Below are positions 52,409-61,030 of a DNA stretch of 64,000 nucleotides, piece by piece. Under the pieces are notes generated by a model that had not been told where the DNA came from, ran no database searches, and saw only the letters and a program-made list of their open reading frames with translations. Position numbers and translations under genes: made by a program. Position 1 is the first letter of the stretch; each line of letters opens with the position of its first letter. The DNA is from Streptomyces hydrogenans (GTDB lineage: Bacteria > Actinomycetota > Actinomycetes > Streptomycetales > Streptomycetaceae), in assembly GCF_014656075.1 (NCBI RefSeq), contig NZ_BNBS01000040.1:1-64000 (forward strand). The letters are read 5' to 3'.

Positions 52409-53002
52409 ATGCGCATCGACGTCGACCCCGCCCTGACCGACCCCACCGCCGTCTACCGGCTGCTGACGGCGACCGTCGTCCCCCGGCCGATCGCCTGGGT
52501 GTCCACGCGCTCCGCCGACGGCACGGACAACCTCGCCCCGCACTCCTTCTTCACCATCGCCTCGGTGGCCCCGCCGGTCGTGCAGTTCACCTCGGTCGGG
52601 CGGAAGGACTCGCTGCGCAACGTGGAGGAGACCGGCGAGTTCGTGGTGAACCTCGCCCCCGAGGGGCTCTTCGAGCAGATCAACGCGACGGCGACGAACT
52701 TCCCGCGCGGGACCAGCGAGTTCGACGCGTGCGGCGTGGAGCGCGAGCCGGGCCACCGGGTGAAGGTGCCGCGGGTGGCCGCGTCGCCGGTGGCCCTGGA
52801 GTGCGAGCTGCACAGCACGCTGCGGATCGGTGACTCGACCGTGGTCTTCGGCCGGGTCGTGCACGTCGCCGTGGACGAGGCCTACCTGACGGACGGGCAC
52901 CCCGAGATCACCCGGATGCGCCCGCTGACCCGGCTGGGCAAGAACGAGTGGGGCACCCTCGGTGACGTACGGGAACTCGCCCGCGTTCCCTACCGGGGCT
53001 GA
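52409..53002 (+). CDS. flavin reductase-like domain protein
   Basis: 197 residues: RLLTATVVPRPIAWVSTRSADG, NLAPHSFFTIASVAPP and GEFVVNLAPEGL belong to the flavin reductase (FMN split-barrel) family, which binds FMN and supplies reduced flavin or acts on substrates. It is divergent from an NTF2-like gene 93 bp away. ATG start. A strong terminator lies after it. Confidence 0.88.
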   Translation: MRIDVDPALTDPTAVYRLLTATVVPRPIAWVSTRSADGTDNLAPHSFFTIASVAPPVVQFTSVGRKDSLRNVEETGEFVVNLAPEGLFEQINATATNFPRGTSEFDACGVEREPGHRVKVPRVAASPVALECELHSTLRIGDSTVVFGRVVHVAVDEAYLTDGHPEITRMRPLTRLGKNEWGTLGDVRELARVPYRG

Positions 53003-53007
53003 GAACG

Positions 53008-53049
53008 CCTCGGGGGCAGGTCCCGCGGGTGCGGGACCTGCCCCCGAGG
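53008..53049. terminator. bidirectional terminator between flavin reductase and uppP genes
   Basis: A perfect 19-bp stem (53008-53026 with 53031-53049) and a four-base loop lie in the gap between convergent genes. Confidence 0.85.
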
Positions 53050-53067
53050 GGTGCGCGGGCGGGGCCG

Positions 53068-53943
53068 TCAGCCGGCCGACTCGCCCGCGTGGGGGCTGAG
53101 GGTGTCCGTGCCGACCAGGATGAAGAGCAGGACGCCCAGCGCGATGCGGTAGTAGACGAACGGCATGAAGGACTTCGTGGTGATGAACTTCATGAACCAG
53201 GCGATCACCGCGTAGCCGACGCCGAAGGCGACGATCGTCGCGAAGATCGTCGGACCCCAGGAGACGTGACCGCCCTCGCCCGCGTCCTTCAGCTCGAAGA
53301 CACCGGAGGCGAGGACGGCGGGGATCGCCAGGAGGAAGGAGTACCGGGCGGCGGACTCGCGGGTGTACCCCATGAGCAGACCGCCGGAGATGGTGGCGCC
53401 GGAGCGGGAGACGCCCGGGATGAGGGCCATCGCCTGGCAGAAGCCGTAGATCAGGCCGTCGCGGACGCCGAGGTCCTTGAGCGTCTTGCGCTCGCGGATG
53501 GCCCGGTGCCGGCCGCCGATCTCGTCGCGGGCGGCGAGCCGGTCGGCGACGCCGAGGACGATGCCCATCACGATGAGCGTGGTGGCGATCAGCCGCAGAT
53601 CGCGGAAGGGGCCCTCGATCTGGTCCTTGAGCGTGACGCCGAGGACGCCGATCGGGATCGAGCCGACGATCACCAGCCAGCCCATCTGGGCGTCGTGGTC
53701 CGCGCGCATCGACTTGTCCGTCAGCGAGCGGAACCACGCCGTGACGATCCTCGCGATGTCCTTGCGGAAGTAGATCAGGACGGCGGTCTCGGTGCCGATC
53801 TGCGTGATCGCCGTGAAGGCCGCGCCCGGGTCCTCCCAGCCGGCGAAGGCCGCGGTGAGCCGGAGGTGCGCGCTGGAGGAGATGGGAAGGAACTCCGTCA
53901 GCCCCTGGACGAGTCCGAGGATGAACGATTCGAACCAACTCAT
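53068..53943 (-). CDS. uppP: undecaprenyl-diphosphate phosphatase
   Basis: 291 residues with eight membrane helices. The signatures are GLTEFLPISSSAHL near residue 15 and PGVSRSGAT near residue 180, both at the active site. It removes one phosphate from undecaprenyl diphosphate to recycle the lipid carrier for wall synthesis and confers bacitracin resistance when abundant. The start is at ATG 53943. Confidence 0.95.
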   Translation of the reverse strand: MSWFESFILGLVQGLTEFLPISSSAHLRLTAAFAGWEDPGAAFTAITQIGTETAVLIYFRKDIARIVTAWFRSLTDKSMRADHDAQMGWLVIVGSIPIGVLGVTLKDQIEGPFRDLRLIATTLIVMGIVLGVADRLAARDEIGGRHRAIRERKTLKDLGVRDGLIYGFCQAMALIPGVSRSGATISGGLLMGYTRESAARYSFLLAIPAVLASGVFELKDAGEGGHVSWGPTIFATIVAFGVGYAVIAWFMKFITTKSFMPFVYYRIALGVLLFILVGTDTLSPHAGESAG

Positions 53944-54319
53944 GGGGCTTGGGCCGTCCCGGTATGTACGTGTGCGGTCAGAAGGTCGAGCGCAGCGTAC
54001 CCCCCCAAGGTGACGTGTTCGTGATCAGGTCGCGTCGTCGGCGGGGCCCGCAGGAGGCGGGTCTCCGGGGCGGGCGGAGGCCGGGCGACCGGCGCGGGGC
54101 GGGTGGGGGCGGCGGCCGGTCCGGGGCGCGTCGGGGCGGTGGCCGGATCGAGCCGAGGGGCGGCCGGATCGTGTCGAGGGGCGGCCGGTCCCCGTCGGGC
54201 GGTGTGGGAAGGGGCGGATGGCCGGTTCTTGGTCGTGGCCGGCTGGTTCGTGGTGCGGTGGGGTGGGACGGGGTGCCGTCGGCTTCGTGGTGCGGTGCGG
54301 TGGGGTGCCGTCGGCCGGT
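53944..54319. other. repeat-rich intergenic region between uppP and HxlR genes
   Basis: No gene supported. The first ~70 bp, up to about 54015, are plain. From about 54061 onward the DNA is GC-rich and internally repeated: GAGGGGCGGCCGG recurs near 54158 and 54177, and GTGCGGTGGGGTG and GGGGTGCCGTCGGC recur near 54256-54319. The uppP promoter must be in the first part. Confidence 0.6.
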
Positions 54320-54787
54320 TCAGGCCGTGTCGGTGTCCGGGCCCGTGGTGGTCCAGCCCGGTGTGCGGACGTCGGCGCTCAGGCTCGCGCGGTCGGCCTC
54401 GCCGCCGCAGTGGGCGCAGACGACGACGGGGCTGAGGGGCGCGCCGCACCGGTGTTCCAGGACGACGGGCCGGTCGTCGGCGTTGAGGTGGCGGTCGCCC
54501 CAGGCCATCAGGGTCAGGAGGACCGGCTGGAGTTCCTGGCCGGCGGGCGTGGCCCGGTACTCGTACCGCGGCGGCCGCTCGCTGTACGCCACCTTCTCCA
54601 GGACACCCGCCTCGACCAGGCGGTTCAGCCGCGCGGTGAGGACGTCGCGGGGCGCTCCTGTGTTGCGCGCGATGCGGTCGAAACGGTGCACGCCGAGGGA
54701 GACCTCGCGCAGCACGAGCAGCGCGTACTTCTCGCCGACGAGCGCGAGCGTGTCGGCGATGGAGCAGGGGCGGGCGGCGGCCTTCAT
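54320..54787 (-). CDS. HxlR family transcriptional regulator
   Basis: 155 residues: PCSIADTLALVGEKYALLVLREV, then DRIARNTGAPRDVLTARLNRLVEAGVL and YEYRATPAGQEL, the HxlR winged helix. Cys8 is at the redox-sensing position of the family. The C-terminal tail has CGAPLS and VVCAHCGGE, a possible zinc knuckle. Divergent from a thiolase gene, with two box repeats in the 137 bp between starts. Confidence 0.9.
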   Translation of the reverse strand: MKAAARPCSIADTLALVGEKYALLVLREVSLGVHRFDRIARNTGAPRDVLTARLNRLVEAGVLEKVAYSERPPRYEYRATPAGQELQPVLLTLMAWGDRHLNADDRPVVLEHRCGAPLSPVVVCAHCGGEADRASLSADVRTPGWTTTGPDTDTA

Positions 54788-54816
54788 GGGGCCAGGGTAG
54801 TCGCATCAGGCCGAGA

Positions 54817-54877
54817 GGGTTTGAAAGCCCAACCCGCTGGGCTATGTTACCCACGGGTATAGGTTTGATTTCCCAAC
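54817..54877. promoter_or_regulatory. paired operator boxes in the HxlR/thiolase divergon
   Basis: GTTTGA-AAG-CCCAACCC (54817-54833) and GTTTGA-TTT-CCCAACCC (54861-54877) are direct repeats spaced 44 bp apart, with 14 of 17 positions identical. GGGTT and AACCC arms give each box dyad character. This is a likely HxlR binding pair. Confidence 0.75.
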
Positions 54878-54924
54878 CCACACCTCTCCGCTGATCCGAT
54901 CCCTCCATCACCCGGGAGCGCGCC

Positions 54925-56094
54925 ATGCGTGACGCCGTCGTCGTCGAAGCCGTCCGGACCCCGATAGGCAAGGGCAAGCCCGGCGGCGCCCTCGCCCACG
55001 TCCACCCCGTAGCCCTCCTCTCCCACACCCTCCGCGCGCTCGTCGACCGCAGCGGCATCGACCCGGCCCTCGTCGACGACGTGATCGGCGGCACCGTCGA
55101 CCAGGTCGGCGAGCAGGCCATGAACACCACGCGGTACGCCTGGCTCGGCGCCGGCCTGCCCGAATCCGTCCCCGCCACCACCGTCGACCGCCAGTGCGGC
55201 TCCTCCCAGCAGGCAGTCCACTTCGCCGCCCAGGGCGTGCTCTCCGGCGCGTACGACATCGCCGTCGCCTGCGGCGTCGAGTCCATGAGCCGCGTCCCCA
55301 TGTGGTCCAACGTGCCGCCGGGCGCCGACCCCTTCGGCCCCGGCGTCGCGGCCCGCTACCCCGACGGACTCGTCCCGCAGGGCGTCAGCGCCGAACTGAT
55401 CGCGGCCAAGTGGTCGCTCGGGCGCTCCGCCATGGACGAGTTCGCCGCCGCCTCGCACCGGAAGGCCGCCCGCGCCTGGGAGGCGGGGCTCTTCGACGGC
55501 GAGGTCGTGCCGTACGAGGACGTGCGCCGTGACGAATCGGTCCGCCCCGGCACCACCCCCGAGATCCTCGCCGGCCTCCGCCCCGCCTTCGAGGACCCCG
55601 GCTTCGGCGAACGGTTCCCGCAGATCGACTGGTCCGTCACCGCCGGCAACAGCAGCCCCGTCAACGACGGCGCCTCCGCCGTCCTGGTCATGGCCGCCGA
55701 CACCGCCCGCGCGCTCGGCCTGCGGCCGCTCGCCCGCCTGCACTCCTTCGCCGTCACCGGCTCCGACCCGCTGCTCATGCTCACCGGCGTCATCCCCGCC
55801 ACCGAGAAGGTGCTCCGCCGAGCGGGCCTCGACCTCGCCGACATCGACCTCTTCGAGATCAACGAGGCCTTCGCGAGCGTCGTCCTCGCCTGGAGTCAGG
55901 AGACCGGCGCCGACCCCGCCAAGGTCAACGTCCACGGCGGCGCGATCGCCCTCGGCCACCCCCTCGGCGCCAGCGGCACCCGCCTCACCACCACCCTGGT
56001 CCACGCCCTGCGCGCCCGCGGAGCCCGCTACGGCCTCCAGGCGATGTGCGAGGCCGGAGGACTCGCCAACGCGATGATCGTCGAGGCGCTCTAG
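54925..56094 (+). CDS. acetyl-CoA C-acyltransferase (thiolase)
   Basis: 389 residues. The nucleophile is C91 in VDRQCGSSQ; the GHP motif and a second Cys in MCEAGGLANA complete the active site. It cleaves or forms 3-oxoacyl-CoA. It is shorter than trifunctional-type partners and has the usual start DAVVVEAVRTPIG. No dehydrogenase or hydratase is next to it. The divergent HxlR protein probably regulates it. Its TAG stop sits in CTAG, shared with the opposite gene. Confidence 0.93.
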   Translation: MRDAVVVEAVRTPIGKGKPGGALAHVHPVALLSHTLRALVDRSGIDPALVDDVIGGTVDQVGEQAMNTTRYAWLGAGLPESVPATTVDRQCGSSQQAVHFAAQGVLSGAYDIAVACGVESMSRVPMWSNVPPGADPFGPGVAARYPDGLVPQGVSAELIAAKWSLGRSAMDEFAAASHRKAARAWEAGLFDGEVVPYEDVRRDESVRPGTTPEILAGLRPAFEDPGFGERFPQIDWSVTAGNSSPVNDGASAVLVMAADTARALGLRPLARLHSFAVTGSDPLLMLTGVIPATEKVLRRAGLDLADIDLFEINEAFASVVLAWSQETGADPAKVNVHGGAIALGHPLGASGTRLTTTLVHALRARGARYGLQAMCEAGGLANAMIVEAL

Positions 56095-56855
56095 CGGGCA
56101 CCCTGGGAGGCGGGCAGCGGAACCGGCGCGGGTACGGGGACCGGCGCGGGCGCGGACGGGCGGCGGAGCGCGTGCCGCTTCCGCCAGGCCACGACCGCCG
56201 CGCCGAGCCCCGAGAGCACGATGAACCCCGCGGAGATCAGGAACGCCGGGGAGCCCGGCTCGCCCGCCTGGGCCCCGGCCACCACGTACGCGGCCGTGTT
56301 CGGCACCGTACCGATCGCCGTCGCCAGCAGGAACGGCACGTACCCCATGCGGGAGACGGCCGCGCAGTAGTTGGCGGCGGCGAACGGCACGCCGGGGAAG
56401 AGCCGGATCGCCAGCATCGACCGGAAGCCGTGCCGACTGAGCTGTCCGTCCGCCGCCAGGAGCCACCGCCCCTTGAGCAGCGGCCGCAGCGCGTCCTGGC
56501 CCAGCGTCCGGCCCAGCGTGAACGAGATCCCCGCGCCCAGGACCGTGCCCGCGACCGCCGCCGTCAGCCCGTACGCCGAGCCGAACAGCGCTCCCGCCGC
56601 CAGGTTCAGCACCGGGCGCGGCACGAAGGCCGCCGTGCACAGCCCGTACGCCAGGCCGAACAGCATCACCGCGCCGGCGCCGCCCGTCTGCGGCCACCCC
56701 GAGGCGAGCAGGCGCTGTGGCTCGTAGAGCACGACCAGCGTGGCGGCGGTCAGCAGGACGAGCGCGAGCAGCGCGAGCCGCGACCAGGGCGAGAGCAGGG
56801 CCCGGGAGCAGCGGGCGGCGAACGGGTCCGTCGGCCGGGGCACGGGTGCGAGCAT
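56091..56855 (-). CDS. TVP38/TMEM64 family membrane protein
   Basis: 254 residues with five to six helices. The signature SGWPQTGGAGAVMLFGLAY and the FVPRPVLNLAAGALFG and NYCAAVSRMG-type loops suit the DedA/TVP38 superfamily of putative lipid or undecaprenyl transporters. The C-terminus is a Pro/Val/Ala run. ATG 56855 is used; the longer upstream frame lacks support. The stop overlaps that of thiolase (CTAG). Confidence 0.87.
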   Translation of the reverse strand: MLAPVPRPTDPFAARCSRALLSPWSRLALLALVLLTAATLVVLYEPQRLLASGWPQTGGAGAVMLFGLAYGLCTAAFVPRPVLNLAAGALFGSAYGLTAAVAGTVLGAGISFTLGRTLGQDALRPLLKGRWLLAADGQLSRHGFRSMLAIRLFPGVPFAAANYCAAVSRMGYVPFLLATAIGTVPNTAAYVVAGAQAGEPGSPAFLISAGFIVLSGLGAAVVAWRKRHALRRPSAPAPVPVPAPVPLPASQGAR

Positions 56856-56881
56856 CCCGGGAGAGTAACGGAGACCTCCGT

Positions 56882-57718
56882 ATGATCGCCGTAATGTGCG
56901 CCATGTCCGACCCCGGTCACCCACCCCTCGACACCCCTGCGCCGCCTCCGTACGACGGCCCTGGGCCGGATTCGTACGACGGCCCTGGGCCGGATTCGTA
57001 CGACGGTCCCCGGCCGGATTCGTACGACGAGGTGCCGGAGAGCGAGCTCGCCGACACCGTCATGGGGCGGCTCACCACGCTCTACCCCGCAGCCGGGAAC
57101 CCCTTCCGGGCGCAGGAGATGGTCGCGTACATGAGGGGCGTCGCGCCCTTCCTCGGGATCCGGACGCCGGAGCGCCGCGCCCTCTCCCGTACCGTCCTCG
57201 ACGGGACACCCCGGCCCGGCGAGGACGACTGCGCGGCGATCGCGCTGCGCTGCTTCGCCCTCCCCGAGCGCGAGTACCACTACTTCGCCGTCGACTACCT
57301 GCGCCGACACGTGAAGCGCTGCTCGTCGGACTTCCTGCCCGTCGCCCGGCGGCTCGTGCGGACCGTCTCCTGGTGGGACACCGTCGACCACCTCGCCGCC
57401 CACGTCGTCGGCGGGCTCGTCGCAGCCGATCCCGCGCTCGGCAGAGAGATGGACGCGTGGATCGACGACGCGGACCCGTGGACCGCCCGGACCGCGCTCC
57501 TCCACCAGCTGCGGTTCAAGGAGGACACGGACGCCGACCGGCTCTTCGCGTACTGCCTGCGACGCGCCGCCGACACCGACTTCTTCCTCCGGAAGGCGAT
57601 CGGCTGGAGCCTGCGCGAATACGCCAAGACCGCCCCGGGCGAGGTGCGGTCCTTCGTCGCGGACAACCGTTCCCTCTTCTCCCCGCTCTCCGTCCGCGAG
57701 GCCCTCAAGCATCTGTGA
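56882..57718 (+). CDS. DNA alkylation repair protein-like HEAT-repeat protein
   Basis: 278 residues. The N-terminal ~50 residues are a disordered YDGPGPDS repeat. The rest is an AlkD-like HEAT-repeat helical solenoid: VMGRLTTLYPAAGNPFRAQEMVAYM, GIRTPERRALSR, LPEREYHYFAVDYLRR, FLRKAIGWSLREYAKTAP. Such proteins excise alkylated bases. ATG 56882 follows GGAG; ATG 56894 could be leaderless from TATGAT (56881-56886), and ATG 56903 is a further option. Confidence 0.85.
   Translation: MIAVMCAMSDPGHPPLDTPAPPPYDGPGPDSYDGPGPDSYDGPRPDSYDEVPESELADTVMGRLTTLYPAAGNPFRAQEMVAYMRGVAPFLGIRTPERRALSRTVLDGTPRPGEDDCAAIALRCFALPEREYHYFAVDYLRRHVKRCSSDFLPVARRLVRTVSWWDTVDHLAAHVVGGLVAADPALGREMDAWIDDADPWTARTALLHQLRFKEDTDADRLFAYCLRRAADTDFFLRKAIGWSLREYAKTAPGEVRSFVADNRSLFSPLSVREALKHL
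56951..57022 (+). repeat. 24-bp in-frame tandem repeat, three copies
   Basis: TACGACGGCCCTGGGCCGGA-type units at 56951, 56975 and 56999, each encoding YDGPGPDS. Copies one and two are identical and the third is near-identical. They encode the disordered N-terminus of the alkylation-repair-like protein. Confidence 0.95.
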
Positions 57719-57765
57719 CCCACCCCGCCGACGCCCGCGTCCGGCTGCTGCGCCAGACTCGGGCC

Positions 57766-58677
57766 ATGGCTGACGCGACGGGTGGGGCGGGCAAGGGCAG
57801 GACGGCACTCGTACTCGGGGCGGGCGGGCTCGTCGGCGCCGCCTGGGAGACCGGGATCCTCCACGGGCTCGCCGAAGCGGGCGTGGACCTCTCCGACGCC
57901 GATCTGGTCGTCGGCAGCTCCGCCGGCGCCGTCGTCGGCGCCCTCCTCACGGCCGGTACGAGCCCCCTCGCCGAGCTGTACGCGCGCCGGCTCGACGGCG
58001 CGGACACCGAACCGGCCGTCCGCTTCGGCGCGGCCACCCTCTTCCGCTACACCCTCGCCGTGCTCGCCTCCCGCACCCCTGAGGCGTACGGGCGCAAGCT
58101 CGGCCGGCTCGCCCTGCGCGCCCGCACCGTCGACGAGGCGACCCGGCGGGCGACCGTGGCGCGGCGCCTCGGCGACCTCGCCGACTGGCCGGCCGGCGGG
58201 CGCCTGCGGATCACCGCCGTCGACGCGGAGACCGCGGCGCTCGGAGTCTTCGACGGCGGCGCCGACGCCGGCGGTCCGGGCGCTCCCGGCGGCCTCGGCG
58301 CGGTCGGGCCGGTCGACGCGGTGACCGCCAGTTGCGCGATCCCCGGGGCCTGGCCGCCGGCGAGCCTCGCCGGCCGCCGCTGGATCGACGGCGGCATCCA
58401 CTCCACCGCCAACGCGCACCTCGCCGCCGGCTGGGAGCGGGTGGTCGTCGTCGCGCCCAACGCGCTGGGCAACCGGGCCGTGCACTCCCCGGCCCGGCAG
58501 GCCGCCGACCTCACCGCCGCCGGCGCGCGCGTCGAGGTGATCACGCCCGACGCGGACGCGAAGGCGGTCATCGGCGGCCGCGCGCTCGACCCCGCCCGGC
58601 AGGGCGCCGCAGCCCGTGCCGGACGCGCCCAGGCCGCCGCGCCCGCGGAGGCCGTCGCCGCCGTGTGGACGGGCTGA
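57766..58677 (+). CDS. patatin-like phospholipase family protein
   Basis: 303 residues. The oxyanion GAGGLVGAAW (17-26), the nucleophile VGSSAGAVVG and the catalytic DGG in WIDGGI form the patatin Ser-Asp dyad. It is a cytosolic serine acyl hydrolase of unknown lipid. Ala/Gly-rich C-terminus. The ATG is used since GTG-type starts are further up. Confidence 0.9.
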   Translation: MADATGGAGKGRTALVLGAGGLVGAAWETGILHGLAEAGVDLSDADLVVGSSAGAVVGALLTAGTSPLAELYARRLDGADTEPAVRFGAATLFRYTLAVLASRTPEAYGRKLGRLALRARTVDEATRRATVARRLGDLADWPAGGRLRITAVDAETAALGVFDGGADAGGPGAPGGLGAVGPVDAVTASCAIPGAWPPASLAGRRWIDGGIHSTANAHLAAGWERVVVVAPNALGNRAVHSPARQAADLTAAGARVEVITPDADAKAVIGGRALDPARQGAAARAGRAQAAAPAEAVAAVWTG

Positions 58678-58771
58678 CGGCGTTGACGAGCCGGCGGCGT
58701 TGACGGGCCGGCAGCCCGCACCGCTGACGGGCATGGCGCGAGCAGGTCCTGTGCGGTTGCACAATGAGGGG

Positions 58772-59617
58772 GTGAACGAGCAGATCCCCGTCCTGCGCGA
58801 GGTCGACCACGGCACCGCGCGTCTCATGCCCGACGTGGACCGGGAGCGGGCCTGGCTCCTCACGGTCGACGGCGCACCGCAGTCGTACGTCGACCTCGAC
58901 GCCCCCGACCACCTGGAGTTCGAGTACGCCCGCCGGCTCGGGCACGTCGTCGACGGCGCCGCCGGCGAGGGCGCGCCGCTGGAGGTGCTGCACCTCGGCG
59001 GCGGAGCGCTCTCGCTGCCCCGGTACGTCTCCGTCACCCGGCCCGGTTCGCGCCAGGACGTCGTCGAGGCGGACGGCGGACTCGTCGCGCTGGTCGCCGA
59101 ACACCTGCCGCTCCCGGAGGGCTCCGGTGTGACCGTGCACACCGCCGACGCGCGCGCCTGGCTGGAGTCGGCGCCCGCCGCCTCGGCCGACCTGATCGTC
59201 GGCGACGTCTTCGGCGGCTCGCGCGTCCCGGCGCACCTCACCTCCCTCGCGTACGCGCGCGAGGTGCGACGGGTGCTGCGCCCCGGCGGGATCTACGCGG
59301 CCAACCTGGCCGACGGGGCGCCCTTCGGCTTCCTCCGCGGCCAGCTCGCCACCTTCGGCGCGGTCTTCCCCGAACTGGCGCTGGTCGCGGAACCCGCGGT
59401 GCTGCGCGGCCGCCGGTTCGGGAACACGATCCTGGTCGCCTCCGACGCGCCCCTCGACCTCCCGGGCCTCACCCGTCGCGCCGCCGGGGACGCCTTCCCC
59501 GCGCGCGTCGAGCACGGGGAGGCGCTGGCGCGGTTCACCGGGAAGGCCGTCCCGGTGGACGACGCCGAGGCGGTGGGGTCACCCGTTCCGCCCGAGGGCG
59601 CCTTCGGCATCGGGTGA
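58772..59617 (+). CDS. spermidine synthase-like SAM-dependent protein
   Basis: 281 residues. The SAM-binding LEVLHLGGGALSLPRYV and ADARAWLESAP with LIVGDVFGGSRVP are the spermidine synthase fold (GxGxG-like start, ligand Asp). The polyamine-site motifs are incomplete, and no SAM decarboxylase is near, so polyamine synthesis is not asserted. GTG 58772 sits 6 bp after CACAAT (58760-58765), which would make a leaderless mRNA. The last 39 bp overlap the MFS gene. Confidence 0.82.
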   Translation: MNEQIPVLREVDHGTARLMPDVDRERAWLLTVDGAPQSYVDLDAPDHLEFEYARRLGHVVDGAAGEGAPLEVLHLGGGALSLPRYVSVTRPGSRQDVVEADGGLVALVAEHLPLPEGSGVTVHTADARAWLESAPAASADLIVGDVFGGSRVPAHLTSLAYAREVRRVLRPGGIYAANLADGAPFGFLRGQLATFGAVFPELALVAEPAVLRGRRFGNTILVASDAPLDLPGLTRRAAGDAFPARVEHGEALARFTGKAVPVDDAEAVGSPVPPEGAFGIG

Positions 59618-60949
59618 CGTGCCCTGCGCGGGTACGGCGCCCCCCGGCGTCGTCGCCCGCTCCCCGGGCGACGCGCCCGCCCCCGTACCGGCGTCGCCCT
59701 TCGTCGTAAGGCCGTGCGGACGCCGGGTCATGTGACGGACGTCGGGGACGAGCAGGACGAGGGCGGTGACCACGGTCATCAGGACGACAGCGCCCCACAG
59801 GGACGCCGTCCGGCCGAACGCGGTCTCGGCCGGGCCCGCGAGGGCGGTCGACAGCGGCAGCAGGGCGGTGGAGCCGAACCAGTCGTAGGCGGAGACCCGG
59901 GACAGCTTCTCCTCCGGGATCTCCTGGTGCATCGTCGTCATCCAGGAGACGCCGAAGATCTCCATCGCCACACCGCTGACGAACATCACCAGGGTGAGGC
60001 CGACCGCGTGCAGGGGGATGGCGAGCGCCGCCGAGGGCAGCGCGATGGGGAAGACGCCCAGGGTGCCGACGAGGAGCATCCGGCGCGGCTTCCACCGGGT
60101 CATCAGGACGGCGCCGGCGACCGTGCCCACGCCGTAGCCGGCGAGCGCGATGCCCCAGGGGCGGGCGCCGCCGAGTTCGTCCCGGGCGACCAGGGGTCCG
60201 TACACCGCCTCGACCGCGCCGATGAGGGCGACCACGACCGAGAACTGGGCGACGATCGACCACAGCCACGGGCGGCCGATGAACTCCTGCCAGCCCTCGC
60301 GCAGATCGGCGAAGAGCCCGCCGCCGGGCTTGCGGTCCGGGATGCCGCTGACGTCGAGGAAGGCCCGCAGGGCGCCCGCCACGGCGAAGGCGGCGGCGTC
60401 CACGGCGAGGACCCAGCCGGGGCCGACGAAGGCGACGAGCGCGCCGCCGAGCGCGGCGCCGCCGATGCCCGCGCCGTGCATCGCCATCCGGTAGAAGGCG
60501 AAGGCGCGGCTCGCCTGTTCGCCCGTGACGCTGGACATGAGCATGCCCTCGGCCGCCGGGTTGAAGAAGGCCTGGCCGGTGCCGCAGAGCCCGGTGAGCA
60601 CCATCATCTGCCAGAGCTCGGCGGTGCCGGAGAGCACGAGGGCGGCGAAGACGGCCTGGGAGACGAAGTTGAGGGCGTTGGCCGCGACCATCACCCGGTG
60701 CCGGGGGATGCGGTCCGCCACCGCGCCGCCTATGAGCAGGAAGAGGACCAGCGGCAGGAAGCGCGCCATCGCGACCAGGCCCACGTCGCCCGCGTCGCCG
60801 CCGGACTCGAAGACGGCCCAGGTGGTGGCGATGAGGGCGCCGTGGGCGCCGAGGCTCGTCACGATGGTGGAGGCCGTGAGCAGCACGTAGTTGCGCCCGG
60901 CCCACTCGGGGCGGCGGGCGGCGCGGGGGGAGGCGGAGCGTTTCGTCAC
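59579..60949 (-). CDS. MFS transporter (exporter)
   Basis: 456 residues with 12 membrane helices. The conserved loop between TM2 and TM3 reads GGAVADRIPRHRVMV. It is like drug or metabolite efflux MFS proteins. The hydrophilic tail has 70 residues. GTG 60949 is chosen, since the frame further up begins only with TTG. It overlaps the spermidine-synthase-like gene by 39 bp at its 3' end. Substrate unknown. Confidence 0.88.
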   Translation of the reverse strand: MTKRSASPRAARRPEWAGRNYVLLTASTIVTSLGAHGALIATTWAVFESGGDAGDVGLVAMARFLPLVLFLLIGGAVADRIPRHRVMVAANALNFVSQAVFAALVLSGTAELWQMMVLTGLCGTGQAFFNPAAEGMLMSSVTGEQASRAFAFYRMAMHGAGIGGAALGGALVAFVGPGWVLAVDAAAFAVAGALRAFLDVSGIPDRKPGGGLFADLREGWQEFIGRPWLWSIVAQFSVVVALIGAVEAVYGPLVARDELGGARPWGIALAGYGVGTVAGAVLMTRWKPRRMLLVGTLGVFPIALPSAALAIPLHAVGLTLVMFVSGVAMEIFGVSWMTTMHQEIPEEKLSRVSAYDWFGSTALLPLSTALAGPAETAFGRTASLWGAVVLMTVVTALVLLVPDVRHMTRRPHGLTTKGDAGTGAGASPGERATTPGGAVPAQGTSPDAEGALGRNG

Positions 60950-61030
60950 TCCGGGACTATCCCCGGCGCCTCCCCTTCCTGCCAAACCGAATACCGGACG
61001 GATCGCTCCGACCGGCCTCCGCCGCGGGGG

